A DNA stretch of 64,000 nucleotides from an uncultured Collinsella sp. (GTDB taxonomy: Bacteria; Actinomycetota; Coriobacteriia; Coriobacteriales; Coriobacteriaceae): NCBI GenBank assembly GCA_934650095.1, contig CAKUFT010000004.1, positions 1 to 64,000 of the forward strand. The letters are read 5' to 3'. Position numbers and translations under genes: made by a program. This document shows positions 1 to 8,924 of this stretch, one piece after another. How positions within the stretch are numbered: position 1 is the stretch's first letter; each line of letters opens with the position of its first letter. The notes under the pieces are model-generated. The model did no database searches. It had not been told where the DNA came from and saw nothing but the letters and a program-made list of their open reading frames with translations.

Positions 1-802
1 TGTCCATGCACGGATGAGACGGAAGCGTACCCCCATAGACGTCGCAATAGGCGGCATCGATGTGATAGCGATAGGTCGCCGAGAATGAACGCTCAGTCGA
101 AGATGTCCATGAGGTAATACGAGCCGAAACGTCTTCGGGAGCAACGGCGCCCTCCGACGTCATATCGAGAATCTCGACCTGAGACTGTTGGCGGCAGGCG
201 GCGGCAACGGGAAGCCACGCGCGAACGGTCTCCCCCTCCAAAGCCCCAGGGACAGATACGGACGCCTTAAGCGTGATGACGCGAGTCAACCCGTTTTGCG
301 ACTCCATCTCCTTGAGCATCTGGTTGCGCAGCGCTATGCCGTCCGTAGGATCGGGACGCAAGCCCGGAACCTCCTTGGGATACACGCGAAGCGAATCGAG
401 GAAGTTATCGAGAACAAACAGCTCGCCATCGATAAAACGCCAGTCAATACGCTTACGGTCGATCAGATCGTCAAACTGCTCCTCGGTAAACTCAGGCCAC
501 TCCTCGCGAATCATTGCGATAGCCCGATCACGAGAAACGGAAAAGTGCAGCGGCGTCTCAAGCATGCGATACCGCTCGGCACGAACACAAGCAGCCAGCG
601 AAGGCTCAGGATTCTGCTCCAATAGACGATCGCAAGCCGCAACAGCCTGCGTCAAATACCCAGCGTCCTTGAGACGAAGAATCTCGGGCGGCAGCCCAAT
701 ATCAAGATGACGAAAATCATCACAACAAACATCAACAGAGCAACCAACAGGACCCTCGTCAATAACCTCCCCATCCGAAGGCAGTACATTAATAACAGCC
801 AT
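1..802 (-). CDS. Transglutaminase-like domain protein, C-terminus cut by window edge
   Basis: Reading the minus strand from an ATG at 802 gives 267 codons that stay open to the window edge. The start follows GGAG with a 7-nt spacer. The N-terminal half (about residues 60-150) contains EEWPEFTEEQFDDLIDRKR, then IDWRFIDGE, the pattern seen in the N-terminal region of many clostridial and coriobacterial transglutaminase-superfamily proteins. It is followed by a strand-rich part with VRAWLPVAAAC. The catalytic Cys-His-Asp core would lie beyond the edge, so catalytic competence cannot be judged. No signal peptide is visible, so a cytoplasmic location is likely. Family assignment rests on motif recall only. 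Confidence 0.6.
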   Translation of the reverse strand, partial: MAVINVLPSDGEVIDEGPVGCSVDVCCDDFRHLDIGLPPEILRLKDAGYLTQAVAACDRLLEQNPEPSLAACVRAERYRMLETPLHFSVSRDRAIAMIREEWPEFTEEQFDDLIDRKRIDWRFIDGELFVLDNFLDSLRVYPKEVPGLRPDPTDGIALRNQMLKEMESQNGLTRVITLKASVSVPGALEGETVRAWLPVAAACRQQSQVEILDMTSEGAVAPEDVSARITSWTSSTERSFSATYRYHIDAAYCDVYGGTLPSHPCMD

Positions 803-907
803 ACCAAAACTCCAAGTCACTAGAACGCTTGAAGCCCATTGTAGCGAGATAAAAAGAAAGCCCCAACAAGGGAGCCATCAACACCGCTGAACGGTAGTCA
901 AATAAAT

Positions 908-1093
908 AATTCAGCCTCGTAACCCTGCGGCGTTAAACGAAGGAAGCCCCGTCCCCCGGAACTGTTTCCTTGGTGCGACTTCTGGCAAAGCCAGTAGCCA
1001 TCTTAATTCAGCCCAGTAACCCTGTAGCGAGTTAACGAAGGAGGCCCCGTTTCCCCGGAGCTGATTCCGTCGCGCGACTTCTGGCGAAGCCAG
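908..1093. repeat. Two direct copies of an ~87-bp intergenic repeat
   Basis: Copy 1 (908-994) and copy 2 (1005-1093) both begin AATTCAGCC, continue through TAACCCTG, AACGAAGGA and CCCCGG, and end in CTTCTGGCRAAGCCAG, which can itself fold as a small hairpin. They are diverged but alignable over their whole length with few gaps. They fill most of the 352-bp space between the transglutaminase-like gene and the fba stop codon. No coding potential is seen here. Confidence 0.7.
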
Positions 1094-1133
1094 GTGAGCG
1101 CGAGGGAAACAGCGTAGGGGAAACGGGGCCTCC
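1040..1133 (-). terminator. Long-stem inverted repeat downstream of fba
   Basis: A perfect 17-bp inverted repeat: GGAGGCCCCGTTTCCCC at 1040-1056 pairs with its complement at 1117-1133, leaving a 60-nt loop that contains a nested CTGGCGAAGCCAG hairpin. It lies 22 nt past the fba stop codon and on the minus strand is followed by TTCGTT, so it may act as a terminator or as a 3' stability structure. The second direct-repeat copy supplies one arm. Confidence 0.5.
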
Positions 1134-1154
1134 GGCGGGAAGTTAAACCGCTAC

Positions 1155-2021
1155 TTACGCCTTGTTGACGGAGCCAAACTCCTCCATGAGCTCCTTGGTG
1201 CGGGCAACGATGGCGTCGCGACCAGGCTTGAGGAGCTTGCGGGGGTCAAAGCCCTTGCCCTGCTGATCCTTGCCAGCCTCAACGTACTCACGCGTGGCAG
1301 CGGCGAAGACGAGCTGCAGGTCGGTGTTGACGTTGATCTTGGAGATGCCCAGGGAGATGGCCTTCTTGATCTGATCCTCGGGGATGCCGGTGCCACCGTG
1401 CAGAACGAGGGGCAGATCGCCGGTCTGGGCCTTGATCTCGCCCAGACGCTCGAAGGAAAGGCCAGCCCAGTCGGCGGGATACACACCGTGGATGTTGCCG
1501 ATGCCGCAGGCGAGGAAGTCGACGCCCAGGTCGGCAATCTGCTTGCACTCAGCGGGGTCAGCGAGCTCGCCGTTGGAGGTCACGCCGTCCTCGGTGCCGC
1601 CGATGCCGCCAACCTCGGCCTCGATGGACATGCCCTTGGAGTGGGCAAGCTCAACGAGCTCCTTGGTGCGGTCGAGGTTAAGCTGGAAGGTCTCCTCGTG
1701 AGAGCCGTCATACATGATGGACGTGAAGCCGGCCTCGATGCACTTGAAGCAGTCCTCGTAAGAACCGTGATCGAGGTGAAGGGCGACGGGAACGGTAACG
1801 CCCGTGGCCTCGACGGCAGCCTTGACCATGTCGGCGCAGACCTTGAAACCGCCCATCCACTTAGCGGCACCGGCGGTGCACTGAAGGATCAGCGGAGACT
1901 TGGCCTCCTCGGCGGCCTGGAGAATAGCCAGGGTCCACTCGAGGTTGTTGGTGTTGAAGGCACCGAGAGCGTACTTGCCGGCCTCGGCCTTCTTGAGCAT
2001 GTCTGCTGCGTTGACGAGCAT
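1155..2021 (-). CDS. fba: Class II fructose-1,6-bisphosphate aldolase
   Basis: A 288-residue zinc-dependent aldolase that cleaves fructose 1,6-bisphosphate to DHAP and glyceraldehyde 3-phosphate in glycolysis. Visible family motifs are HLDHG (82-86, catalytic Asp84 and zinc ligand His85), EAEVGGIGG near 134, GIGNIHG (His178) and VLHGGTG (His208), plus the phosphate-binding NVNTD at 230-234. Length is normal for the short FbaA/GatY-type class. The start has an AGGAGG site 8 nt upstream. It is a single gene between intergenic regions. A tagatose-bisphosphate aldolase cannot be fully excluded by motif alone, but the absence of galactitol or tagatose genes nearby favours glycolysis. Confidence 0.93.
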   Translation of the reverse strand: MLVNAADMLKKAEAGKYALGAFNTNNLEWTLAILQAAEEAKSPLILQCTAGAAKWMGGFKVCADMVKAAVEATGVTVPVALHLDHGSYEDCFKCIEAGFTSIMYDGSHEETFQLNLDRTKELVELAHSKGMSIEAEVGGIGGTEDGVTSNGELADPAECKQIADLGVDFLACGIGNIHGVYPADWAGLSFERLGEIKAQTGDLPLVLHGGTGIPEDQIKKAISLGISKINVNTDLQLVFAAATREYVEAGKDQQGKGFDPRKLLKPGRDAIVARTKELMEEFGSVNKA

Positions 2022-2215
2022 AAAAGAAACCTCCTGTAAGGTTGCTCCGATAACGCCTGTGATTTTACCACGGCATACCGCAGCATAAACGTTCGTTTGT
2101 TCACGAATATCATCCGATTGGACAAATTTTGACCGTTTGCCCCACAGAATCGACCCGTTGGGGAAAATTACTTGACGATTGAACGTTCTTCGTGATTCGA
2201 AAGACGGTCTCTAAG

Positions 2216-2899
2216 CTACATCTGCATGAACGGATTCTGCATGAGCTCACGCGCGACGGTGGTCGAATCGCCATGGCCCGTCAGGCAAACGGTATCGGGC
2301 GGAAGGACCTTGGCAAGTTTGGAGAGTGAACGCATAATCGCCGCCTCATCACCGCCGGAAAGATCGGTGCGACCGTGGCCGCCCGGGAACAAGGTGTCAC
2401 CCACAAAGGCAATATTTCCCTGCTCGGTCGCGGCGAACAGGACGATGCCGCCCGGCGTATGCCCCGGCGCCTCGATCACCTGCAGGCAGACGTCGCCCAC
2501 CTCGACCGTATCGCCCTCGGCAAGCAGGCGCGTCGGCTCACCCGGATCGGGCGTCTCGATACCCCACATGGAGCGTTGCTCCTCGATATTCGCATGCGGT
2601 ACCGTTACGTCCTGAGCGCACAGCTCGTACAGACAGTCTTCGCCAACGGCGGCACGCACTCCGGCGACACCGCCAACATGGTCGGCATGACCGTGCGTAC
2701 AGACGGCGCCGAGCACGCGCACCCCGGGATGTGCGGCGAGAATATGTTCCACAAGTCGCTCGCCTTCCCACGCGGGGTCGACGATCAAGCACTCACCATT
2801 CGACATCACGGCGTAACTGTTGGTCTGAATCGGGCCGTTGACGAGCGTCTCAATCGAAGCCGCGCCTCGGGGCGTCAGGTCCAAAGTCGTATCGTCCAT
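2216..2899 (-). CDS. MBL-fold metallo-hydrolase, glyoxalase II-like
   Basis: A single-domain metallo-beta-lactamase fold hydrolase of about 227 residues. The di-metal signature THGHADHVGG is at about 68-77, followed downstream by EAPGHTPGG, FVGDTLFPGGHGRTD and a late TGHGD. These are typical of small glyoxalase II/YcbL-like hydrolases acting on thioesters; the substrate is not known. I prefer the ATG at 2899. A GTG two codons upstream (2905) is also possible, because an AAGGA site lies 10 nt before the ATG and 4 nt before the GTG. It follows rel by about 86 nt on the same strand and is probably the last gene of the recJ-rel-MBL operon. Confidence 0.85.
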   Translation of the reverse strand: MDDTTLDLTPRGAASIETLVNGPIQTNSYAVMSNGECLIVDPAWEGERLVEHILAAHPGVRVLGAVCTHGHADHVGGVAGVRAAVGEDCLYELCAQDVTVPHANIEEQRSMWGIETPDPGEPTRLLAEGDTVEVGDVCLQVIEAPGHTPGGIVLFAATEQGNIAFVGDTLFPGGHGRTDLSGGDEAAIMRSLSKLAKVLPPDTVCLTGHGDSTTVARELMQNPFMQM

Positions 2900-2985
2900 A
2901 TGCACACTTTCCTTCTAAATACGTCGAGGCACCAAACGATGCCTCGAACGTAGCCAATATCTATGATGCTGCAAGACTCTCGCGC

Positions 2986-5346
2986 CTACACGCGACGCTT
3001 GAGTTGTGCTCCGCCCTCGCCGGGCATGAGGCGGCGAGCGTCGTAGACCGAGTCGACGCTGCTGATAGAGGCCAGCAGCGGATCCAGACCGCTCGCGTCC
3101 GAAATCTCGACCATAAAGCGCAGGGTTGCAATACCCTCGCGGTTGGTCGACGTGGCGGCAGAAAGGATATTGCCGCCCGCATCGCCAATGGCAATGGTGA
3201 CATCCTTGAGAAGGCCCATGCGGTCCAGGCACTCGACCACGATCTCGACCTGGAAGAGGGTGTCGGCAGCACCGTCCCACTCCACTTCGATCATGCGCTC
3301 GGGATGCTCCATAAGACCCTTGACGTTGGGACAGTTGGCGCGATGCACCGAAACGCCACGACCGCGCGTGATGAAGCCGACGATGTCGTCGCCCGTCACG
3401 GGGTTGCAGCAGTGCGCCAGACGGACCAGTAGGCCGCTGTTGCTCTCGCCCTTGACGATAATGCCGTTACTGGCGCTCTTGCCGCGCTTTTGCGGCTTGC
3501 GGTTGGAACCGCGAGCAGGCTGCTTCACGACCTCGGCGATAGCCTCGGCCTTGGTGAGCTGTTCCTCGGGCTTGGGGTCCAAGATTTGCTCGACCTTATT
3601 GCCCACAGCGCGCGGGGCAACCTTGCCGGCGCCGACGGCGGCAAACAGGTCCTCGAGCTGCTTGAAGTTAAACTGCTCCGCCACGGCGTTGAGCGCACGC
3701 GTCGAACGCGGCGTAGAAATGCCATAGCCACGCTTACGCAGGTCCTTGGCCAGCATATCGCGACCAGCAGCAGCGTCGTCGTCCTTGGTCGCAGCGGCAA
3801 AGTAGCGACGGATCTTGGACTTGGCCGAAGGCGTCTTGACGATCTTGAGCCAATCACGCGACGGCTTGGAACTCTTGTTAGTCAGAATCTCGACACGGTC
3901 ACCCGTCTTAATCTCGTGCGTGAGCGGAGCCACCGCACCGTTGATTTTGGCGCCGACGCAATGGTTTCCCACCTCGGTGTGAACGGCGTAGGCAAAGTCG
4001 AGCGGCGTGGAGCCGGCACGGAGCGCCATGACCTCGCCCTTGGGCGTAAAGACAAAGATCTCCTGATCGAAGAGGTCGACCTTCAGCGAATGCAGGTATT
4101 CCTTGGCGTCGGTAATCTCATCAGACGCAGCCCAATCGAGCGAATGTTTGAGCCAGTTAATCTGGTCGTCCAGACGCTGGGCATCATTGGTCTTAGACGC
4201 AGACGATCCGCCCGACTTCTTATATAGCCAGTGGGCGGCAATGCCGTACTCGGCCTGCTCATGCATCTCGTAGGTTCGAATCTGAATCTCGAGCGGGCGA
4301 GCCGTGGGGCCGATGACCGTCGTGTGGAGCGACTGGTAGTTATTGACCTTGGGCATGGCGATATAGTCTTTAAAGCGACCGGGCATGGGGTGCCACAGCG
4401 TGTGCACCGCGCCGAGCGTGGAGTAGCAATCGCGCACCGAATGCGTGATGACGCGCAGTGCCACCAGGTCGTAGATCTCGGAGAATTCCTTGCCCTTGCG
4501 CTTCATCTTTTGGTAGATGGACCAATAGTGCTTGGAACGGCCGTTGATCTGGAAGTCTTCCAGGCCAATGCGGTTGAGCTCGTCGGTGAGCGTCTTGATG
4601 GTCTCGGCCAGATAGCGCTCACGGACCTCGCGCGACTCCGCCACCATGCGTGCGATGCGCTGGTAGGCATCGGGCTCCAGGTAGAAGAAGGACAGGTCCT
4701 CGAGCTCCCATTTAATGGAGCTCATGCCCAGACGGTCGGCCAGGGGCGCGTACACGTCCATGGTCTCACGAGCCTTAAACAGGCGACGGTCCTCACGCAG
4801 GGCGGCAAGGGTGCGCATGTTGTGCAGACGATCGGCAAGCTTAACGATAATGACGCGGATGTCCTTGGACATGGCGAGGAACATCTTGCGCAGCGTGAGG
4901 GCCTGCTTCTCGTCCATGCTGTCGACTTCGATGTTGGTGAGCTTGGTCACGCCATCGACGAGCTCGGCCACCGTATCGCCAAACAGGCCGGAAACATCGG
5001 CAAGCGAGGTCTCGGTATCCTCGACGGTATCGTGCAGCAGCGCGGCGCACACCACGTCACAGTCCATCTTGAGGTCGGCCAAAATGATGGCCACCTCGAC
5101 GGGATGGTTAATGTACATCTCGCCCGAGCGGCGCTTTTGGTTGCAGTGCTTCTCGGCGGCAAAGCAGTAGGCCTGTTCAACCTTAGAGAAGTCGTCCTCA
5201 TTCATATATTTGAGGCACAGGCGCTCCAGCTTGTCGTAGCTGTCCGCCATAATCTCGGGCGGCAGCTCATCAGCATGCTTATAGTGCTCCATCTCCGAGA
5301 ACGGCTGGAGGATGGAATCATGGGCGGTACGGGCTGCGGCATCCAT
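2986..5346 (-). CDS. rel: Bifunctional (p)ppGpp synthetase/hydrolase (RelA/SpoT family)
   Basis: A full-length Rel of 786 residues. In order: HD hydrolase domain (about 60-210) with intact HDTVED (105-110) and ADRLHNMRT (171-179); synthetase domain (about 265-375) with HYWSIYQKM, YDLVALRVI and RFKDYIAMPKVNNYQSLHT; TGS domain (about 425-487); a linker; and an ACT domain at the C-terminus (about 705-786). Both catalytic halves keep their signature residues, so the enzyme should make and degrade the alarmone. It starts 15 nt after the recJ stop and so is in an operon with recJ, a common actinobacterial and firmicute arrangement. Confidence 0.95.
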   Translation of the reverse strand: MDAAARTAHDSILQPFSEMEHYKHADELPPEIMADSYDKLERLCLKYMNEDDFSKVEQAYCFAAEKHCNQKRRSGEMYINHPVEVAIILADLKMDCDVVCAALLHDTVEDTETSLADVSGLFGDTVAELVDGVTKLTNIEVDSMDEKQALTLRKMFLAMSKDIRVIIVKLADRLHNMRTLAALREDRRLFKARETMDVYAPLADRLGMSSIKWELEDLSFFYLEPDAYQRIARMVAESREVRERYLAETIKTLTDELNRIGLEDFQINGRSKHYWSIYQKMKRKGKEFSEIYDLVALRVITHSVRDCYSTLGAVHTLWHPMPGRFKDYIAMPKVNNYQSLHTTVIGPTARPLEIQIRTYEMHEQAEYGIAAHWLYKKSGGSSASKTNDAQRLDDQINWLKHSLDWAASDEITDAKEYLHSLKVDLFDQEIFVFTPKGEVMALRAGSTPLDFAYAVHTEVGNHCVGAKINGAVAPLTHEIKTGDRVEILTNKSSKPSRDWLKIVKTPSAKSKIRRYFAAATKDDDAAAGRDMLAKDLRKRGYGISTPRSTRALNAVAEQFNFKQLEDLFAAVGAGKVAPRAVGNKVEQILDPKPEEQLTKAEAIAEVVKQPARGSNRKPQKRGKSASNGIIVKGESNSGLLVRLAHCCNPVTGDDIVGFITRGRGVSVHRANCPNVKGLMEHPERMIEVEWDGAADTLFQVEIVVECLDRMGLLKDVTIAIGDAGGNILSAATSTNREGIATLRFMVEISDASGLDPLLASISSVDSVYDARRLMPGEGGAQLKRRV

Positions 5347-5361
5347 CGAGGTCCCCTTCCC

Positions 5362-8300
5362 CTAGGCCCGCGGTACGATCGGGCGGTTAACTTTGGCTAG
5401 CATATCAGAAGCGCACGAATCGAGCGCCCAGCTCCGGAAAGCCGAGAACTCCATGCGCGAGCGCAGACCCTCCAAATAGCGGATTGACCTGCTCAATTGC
5501 ACGCGGCCGGGGTTTTCGGCCATCGCGATGCGACGCGTGTCGTCAAACCCCGAAACGCGGCAGAAACCAAGCTCTTCGAAGATTCCCAGACCACTTTCCA
5601 CCGAGCGCTCGTCAACCGGCGTGCGAGCATCGATGGCAAGGCACATCTGCGCGATGTCGATATCGCTCGCACTAAACGAGTCGTCCCCCGTCTTGCCGCG
5701 GTTGGAGCGCCACATAGTCTGCAGCGCGCGATAGAGCGTGACGAGCTCGTCGCGCTCGGGCGCATAGCAGTCGAGCAGGCGCTCGTTAATGCGGGCATCG
5801 CGCGACGAGTAGAGCAGATGGATCACGGCGGGCTGTCCATCACGGCCGGCACGCCCGCTCATCTGGTTGAACTCGATGGCGCCAAACGGCATGTGGTAGA
5901 GCACGACATGGCGGATATCGGGCAGGTTGACGCCCTCGCCAAAGGCAGAGGTCGAAACGATGCAGCTGAGGCTTCCGTCTCGGAATGCCTCCTCCACACG
6001 GCGGCGATCGGAGCGCGCAAGCCCCGCGTTATAGAACGCAATGCGGGTCGCGCAATCGGGCACGCGCTTGCGCAGCGTCTTGGCAAGCGCCACGGACTGG
6101 TCGCGCGAGTTGACGTAGATGACGGTCTTCTCCCCCGTCGCCACGATAGACACCAGGCGGTTCTCACGGCTCGCAAGATCGCGGTCGTCCTCGAGCTGCA
6201 GGTTCTCGCGCACCGTCTCGTCGACCACTGTACGGGTAATCGGCAGCACGCGGGCGAGCTCGGCCACGACCGGAGCCGTCGCGGTGGCCGTCGCGGCCAT
6301 AACGACCGGGTCGCCCAGGGCCTTGAGGATATCGGGCATGTCAAGATAGGCACTGCGGTCGCCGCCCTTGGCAAGGCCGGCATGGTGCGCCTCATCGATA
6401 ACGACAAATCCGATGCGCCCGGAACGCGCGAAGCGATCGCGGTGAATGGACAGGAATTCGGGCGTCGTGAGCACGATGCCGGTGCGGCCCGAAGCCAAGC
6501 CGGCGAACACGTCATCGCGCGCGGCCTCCACGGTCTCGCCAGTCAGCACGCCGACGCCAATGCCGAGCGCGGCCATCGTCGACGAGAGGTGATAGGCCTG
6601 GTCGGCCACGAGTGCACGCAGCGGATAGACAAAGATGCTCGCACGCCCGCGAAGGACCGCCTCGCGTGCGGCATGCACATGGAAGATGAGGGACTTGCCG
6701 CGTCCCGTTCCCATAACGGCCAGAACACTTTGGTGATCGGCCAGGGCATCGAGCGCCTCGACCTGTGCGCGGTGCGGCTGGTTCGAGCCGATAAAGCTGT
6801 GGATGAGCGAGCGCGTGAGCTCGGTATAGGAAAGCTGGGCGAGCGTCTGGCGCTTGCGAGACTCCAGGCGCAGACCAGAGTCTGCAGGCTCCACGCCACG
6901 GCGAAGTTCGCATGCCGGGTCGTCAACGCTGGACGCCGTGGTGTCGCGGACTAGGACATCCTTGATCATGAGCTTGGGCTTTACGCGGCCCTGCCAATGC
7001 TCGGCCACAGCCTCGAACACCAAGTCGACCGCGCTATCGCAATTGATGAGCTTATCAATCTGCGGCACGCGGAACATGATGGCCGGCACGCTCGCAGCAC
7101 CATCTGTCGCCACAAAGCGCATGTGCTCGCCGGTTTTGCCCACCACGGCGCGGTCGCACATCGTCACACCCTCGGCGGCCAACAGAGGCACTTTGTTGCC
7201 CTGGCCAAACGGCTCAAGGCGAGAAATCTGCTCGATGGTCTCGATATTCAGTTCGGAAAGGTCGACAGTAGCGGCAACCTCGTCGGTGTCTTCAAAGTCC
7301 TCGGCAGGAAGCTCGGACAGTACGGCGGAAAGACGGCGGCGGAACTCATCGAGCTTGGATGCCTCGATAGTCACGCCCACGGCGCCCGCATGCCCGCCGC
7401 GACGAATCAGCAGGTCGGAGCAGCGCTCGACGGCGTCGAACAGGTTGACTTTGCCCACCGAGCGACCCGAACCGCGCGCGATACCGTCCTCGATCGAGAA
7501 CAGCAGCGCCGGCACGTGATAGCGGTTGGTCAGACGGCTTGCCACGATGCCCTTGACGCCCTCGTGCCAGCCCTCGCCGCCCACGACGATTGCGCGGCCG
7601 CCGTCATAGGTCTCCTCGACCTTTGCCATGGCATCGCGTGTGAGTTCCGCCTCTATCTCGCGGCGTTGACGGTTGATCTCCTCGAGCTCGGCCGCCAGCG
7701 CGCTTGCCTCGATGGGATCGCGGGCAAGCAGCAGGTCGAGCGCCAGCTTGGGATCGGCCATACGACCGGCGGCGTTCAGGCGGGGAATGAGCGAAAACGA
7801 CAGGCCATCGGCTGTAATGCTGGAAAGGTCGGCCTTGGCGAGCGTGGCGAGCGCAATATAACCGGGACGGGCGGTCACGCGCATCTGCTGGATGCCCTCG
7901 GCGACCAGTGCGCGGTTCTCGGGCGTCAGCGGCATCATGTCGGACACGGTGCCCAGCGCCGCGACCTCAATCAGCGAACGCCAATACGACGGCTTACCCA
8001 GGCGCTCGCCCAGAACCTGAACCAGCTTGAGCGCTACGCCGGCACCGGCAAGCTCGCGCGAGGGACCCTCGTCCTCGAGCTTGGGGTCGGTCAGGGGCAC
8101 ACCCCGCGGCACCTGGTCGGAGGGCTCATGATGGTCCGTGACCACCAGATCGATCCCCAGGCTCTCCAGATAGGAAACCTCTTCCTTGGCGGCGATGCCG
8201 TTGTCGACGGTCACGATCAGCTGGGGATGAGCGAGCTCATTAACGCGATCGAGCGCCGCACGCGACAAGCCATAGCCCTCGTCAAAGCGATGCGGAATAA

Positions 8301-8649
8301 ACGGCGTGACATCGGCGCCAAACGCGCGCAGCGCCTCGGTCAGCAGGCAGGTCGACGTAATACCGTCAACATCGAAGTCGCCGAAGACGGCGATGTGCTC
8401 GTGGTTGCGAATAGCACACTCAACGCGGTCGGCAACGACCGACATACCCGGAATAATGAGCGGGTCGGCCCAGTCGCGGTCGAGCGAAGGCGTCAAAAAC
8501 AGCTGGCCCTCCTCGATGGAGCCAATGCCGTGCGCGACCATGATGCGCGCCACCAACCCGGGAATGCCCAGACCGGCCGAAAGCTCTTTTTCGAGCTCGG
8601 GATTTTGCTGGGCGACCGCCCAGCGATGCGTCGTCTTAAGCGATGACAT
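5362..8649 (-). CDS. recJ: RecJ exonuclease fused to a RecQ-like DEAH helicase
   Basis: A 1095-residue fusion. The N-terminal part (about 1-565) is RecJ, a 5'-3' single-strand-specific exonuclease, with GDFDVDGITS (Asp91, 93, 95) and the DHH motif VTDHHEP at about 171-177, followed by DHHA1 and OB-like regions. The C-terminal part is a superfamily 2 helicase with Walker A GTGRGKS (about 645-652), DEAH (about 750), TATATA (motif III-like) and QMSGRAGRDGQ (motif VI, about 925). Ordinary RecJ is only 550-800 residues, so the helicase is an added module. The ATG at 8649 is preceded by GGGGGTGG; a GTG at 8694 lacks a good site. It heads the recJ-rel-MBL operon. Confidence 0.9.
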   Translation of the reverse strand: MSSLKTTHRWAVAQQNPELEKELSAGLGIPGLVARIMVAHGIGSIEEGQLFLTPSLDRDWADPLIIPGMSVVADRVECAIRNHEHIAVFGDFDVDGITSTCLLTEALRAFGADVTPFIPHRFDEGYGLSRAALDRVNELAHPQLIVTVDNGIAAKEEVSYLESLGIDLVVTDHHEPSDQVPRGVPLTDPKLEDEGPSRELAGAGVALKLVQVLGERLGKPSYWRSLIEVAALGTVSDMMPLTPENRALVAEGIQQMRVTARPGYIALATLAKADLSSITADGLSFSLIPRLNAAGRMADPKLALDLLLARDPIEASALAAELEEINRQRREIEAELTRDAMAKVEETYDGGRAIVVGGEGWHEGVKGIVASRLTNRYHVPALLFSIEDGIARGSGRSVGKVNLFDAVERCSDLLIRRGGHAGAVGVTIEASKLDEFRRRLSAVLSELPAEDFEDTDEVAATVDLSELNIETIEQISRLEPFGQGNKVPLLAAEGVTMCDRAVVGKTGEHMRFVATDGAASVPAIMFRVPQIDKLINCDSAVDLVFEAVAEHWQGRVKPKLMIKDVLVRDTTASSVDDPACELRRGVEPADSGLRLESRKRQTLAQLSYTELTRSLIHSFIGSNQPHRAQVEALDALADHQSVLAVMGTGRGKSLIFHVHAAREAVLRGRASIFVYPLRALVADQAYHLSSTMAALGIGVGVLTGETVEAARDDVFAGLASGRTGIVLTTPEFLSIHRDRFARSGRIGFVVIDEAHHAGLAKGGDRSAYLDMPDILKALGDPVVMAATATATAPVVAELARVLPITRTVVDETVRENLQLEDDRDLASRENRLVSIVATGEKTVIYVNSRDQSVALAKTLRKRVPDCATRIAFYNAGLARSDRRRVEEAFRDGSLSCIVSTSAFGEGVNLPDIRHVVLYHMPFGAIEFNQMSGRAGRDGQPAVIHLLYSSRDARINERLLDCYAPERDELVTLYRALQTMWRSNRGKTGDDSFSASDIDIAQMCLAIDARTPVDERSVESGLGIFEELGFCRVSGFDDTRRIAMAENPGRVQLSRSIRYLEGLRSRMEFSAFRSWALDSCASDMLAKVNRPIVPRA

Positions 8650-8757
8650 AGGCGCCCACCCCCGATAGGGGCAGGTCGCCGCGATACCTCTCACGGTTCA
8701 TAGCGATGAGTCCTCTGTGTATGCCCGCTTCGGCAGGCAGATCTGTTGAACGGATTT

Positions 8758-8776
8758 ATTATACCGTGCAGCACGG
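8758..8776 (-). promoter_or_regulatory. Candidate -10 and palindrome upstream of recJ operon
   Basis: On the minus strand a perfect TATAAT lies at 8763-8758, about 110 nt before the recJ ATG. It is directly preceded by the near-perfect palindrome CCGTGCTGCACGG (8764-8776), which would sit in the -10/-35 spacer. No strong -35 is seen, so activator or repressor control is conceivable. Confidence 0.4.
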
Positions 8777-8924
8777 ACGCAAAACGCCGCGGTACGCCCC
8801 GGTTTCGGCAAACGAAGGCGGTAAAATCCTCGAAATAATCGAGCGTTTCTGCCGCACGAACGTATGCAAGCGTCTAGCATATCCATTCAAATGCATTTAT
8901 GGGCAAAGGGAGTCACAGGGCTAT

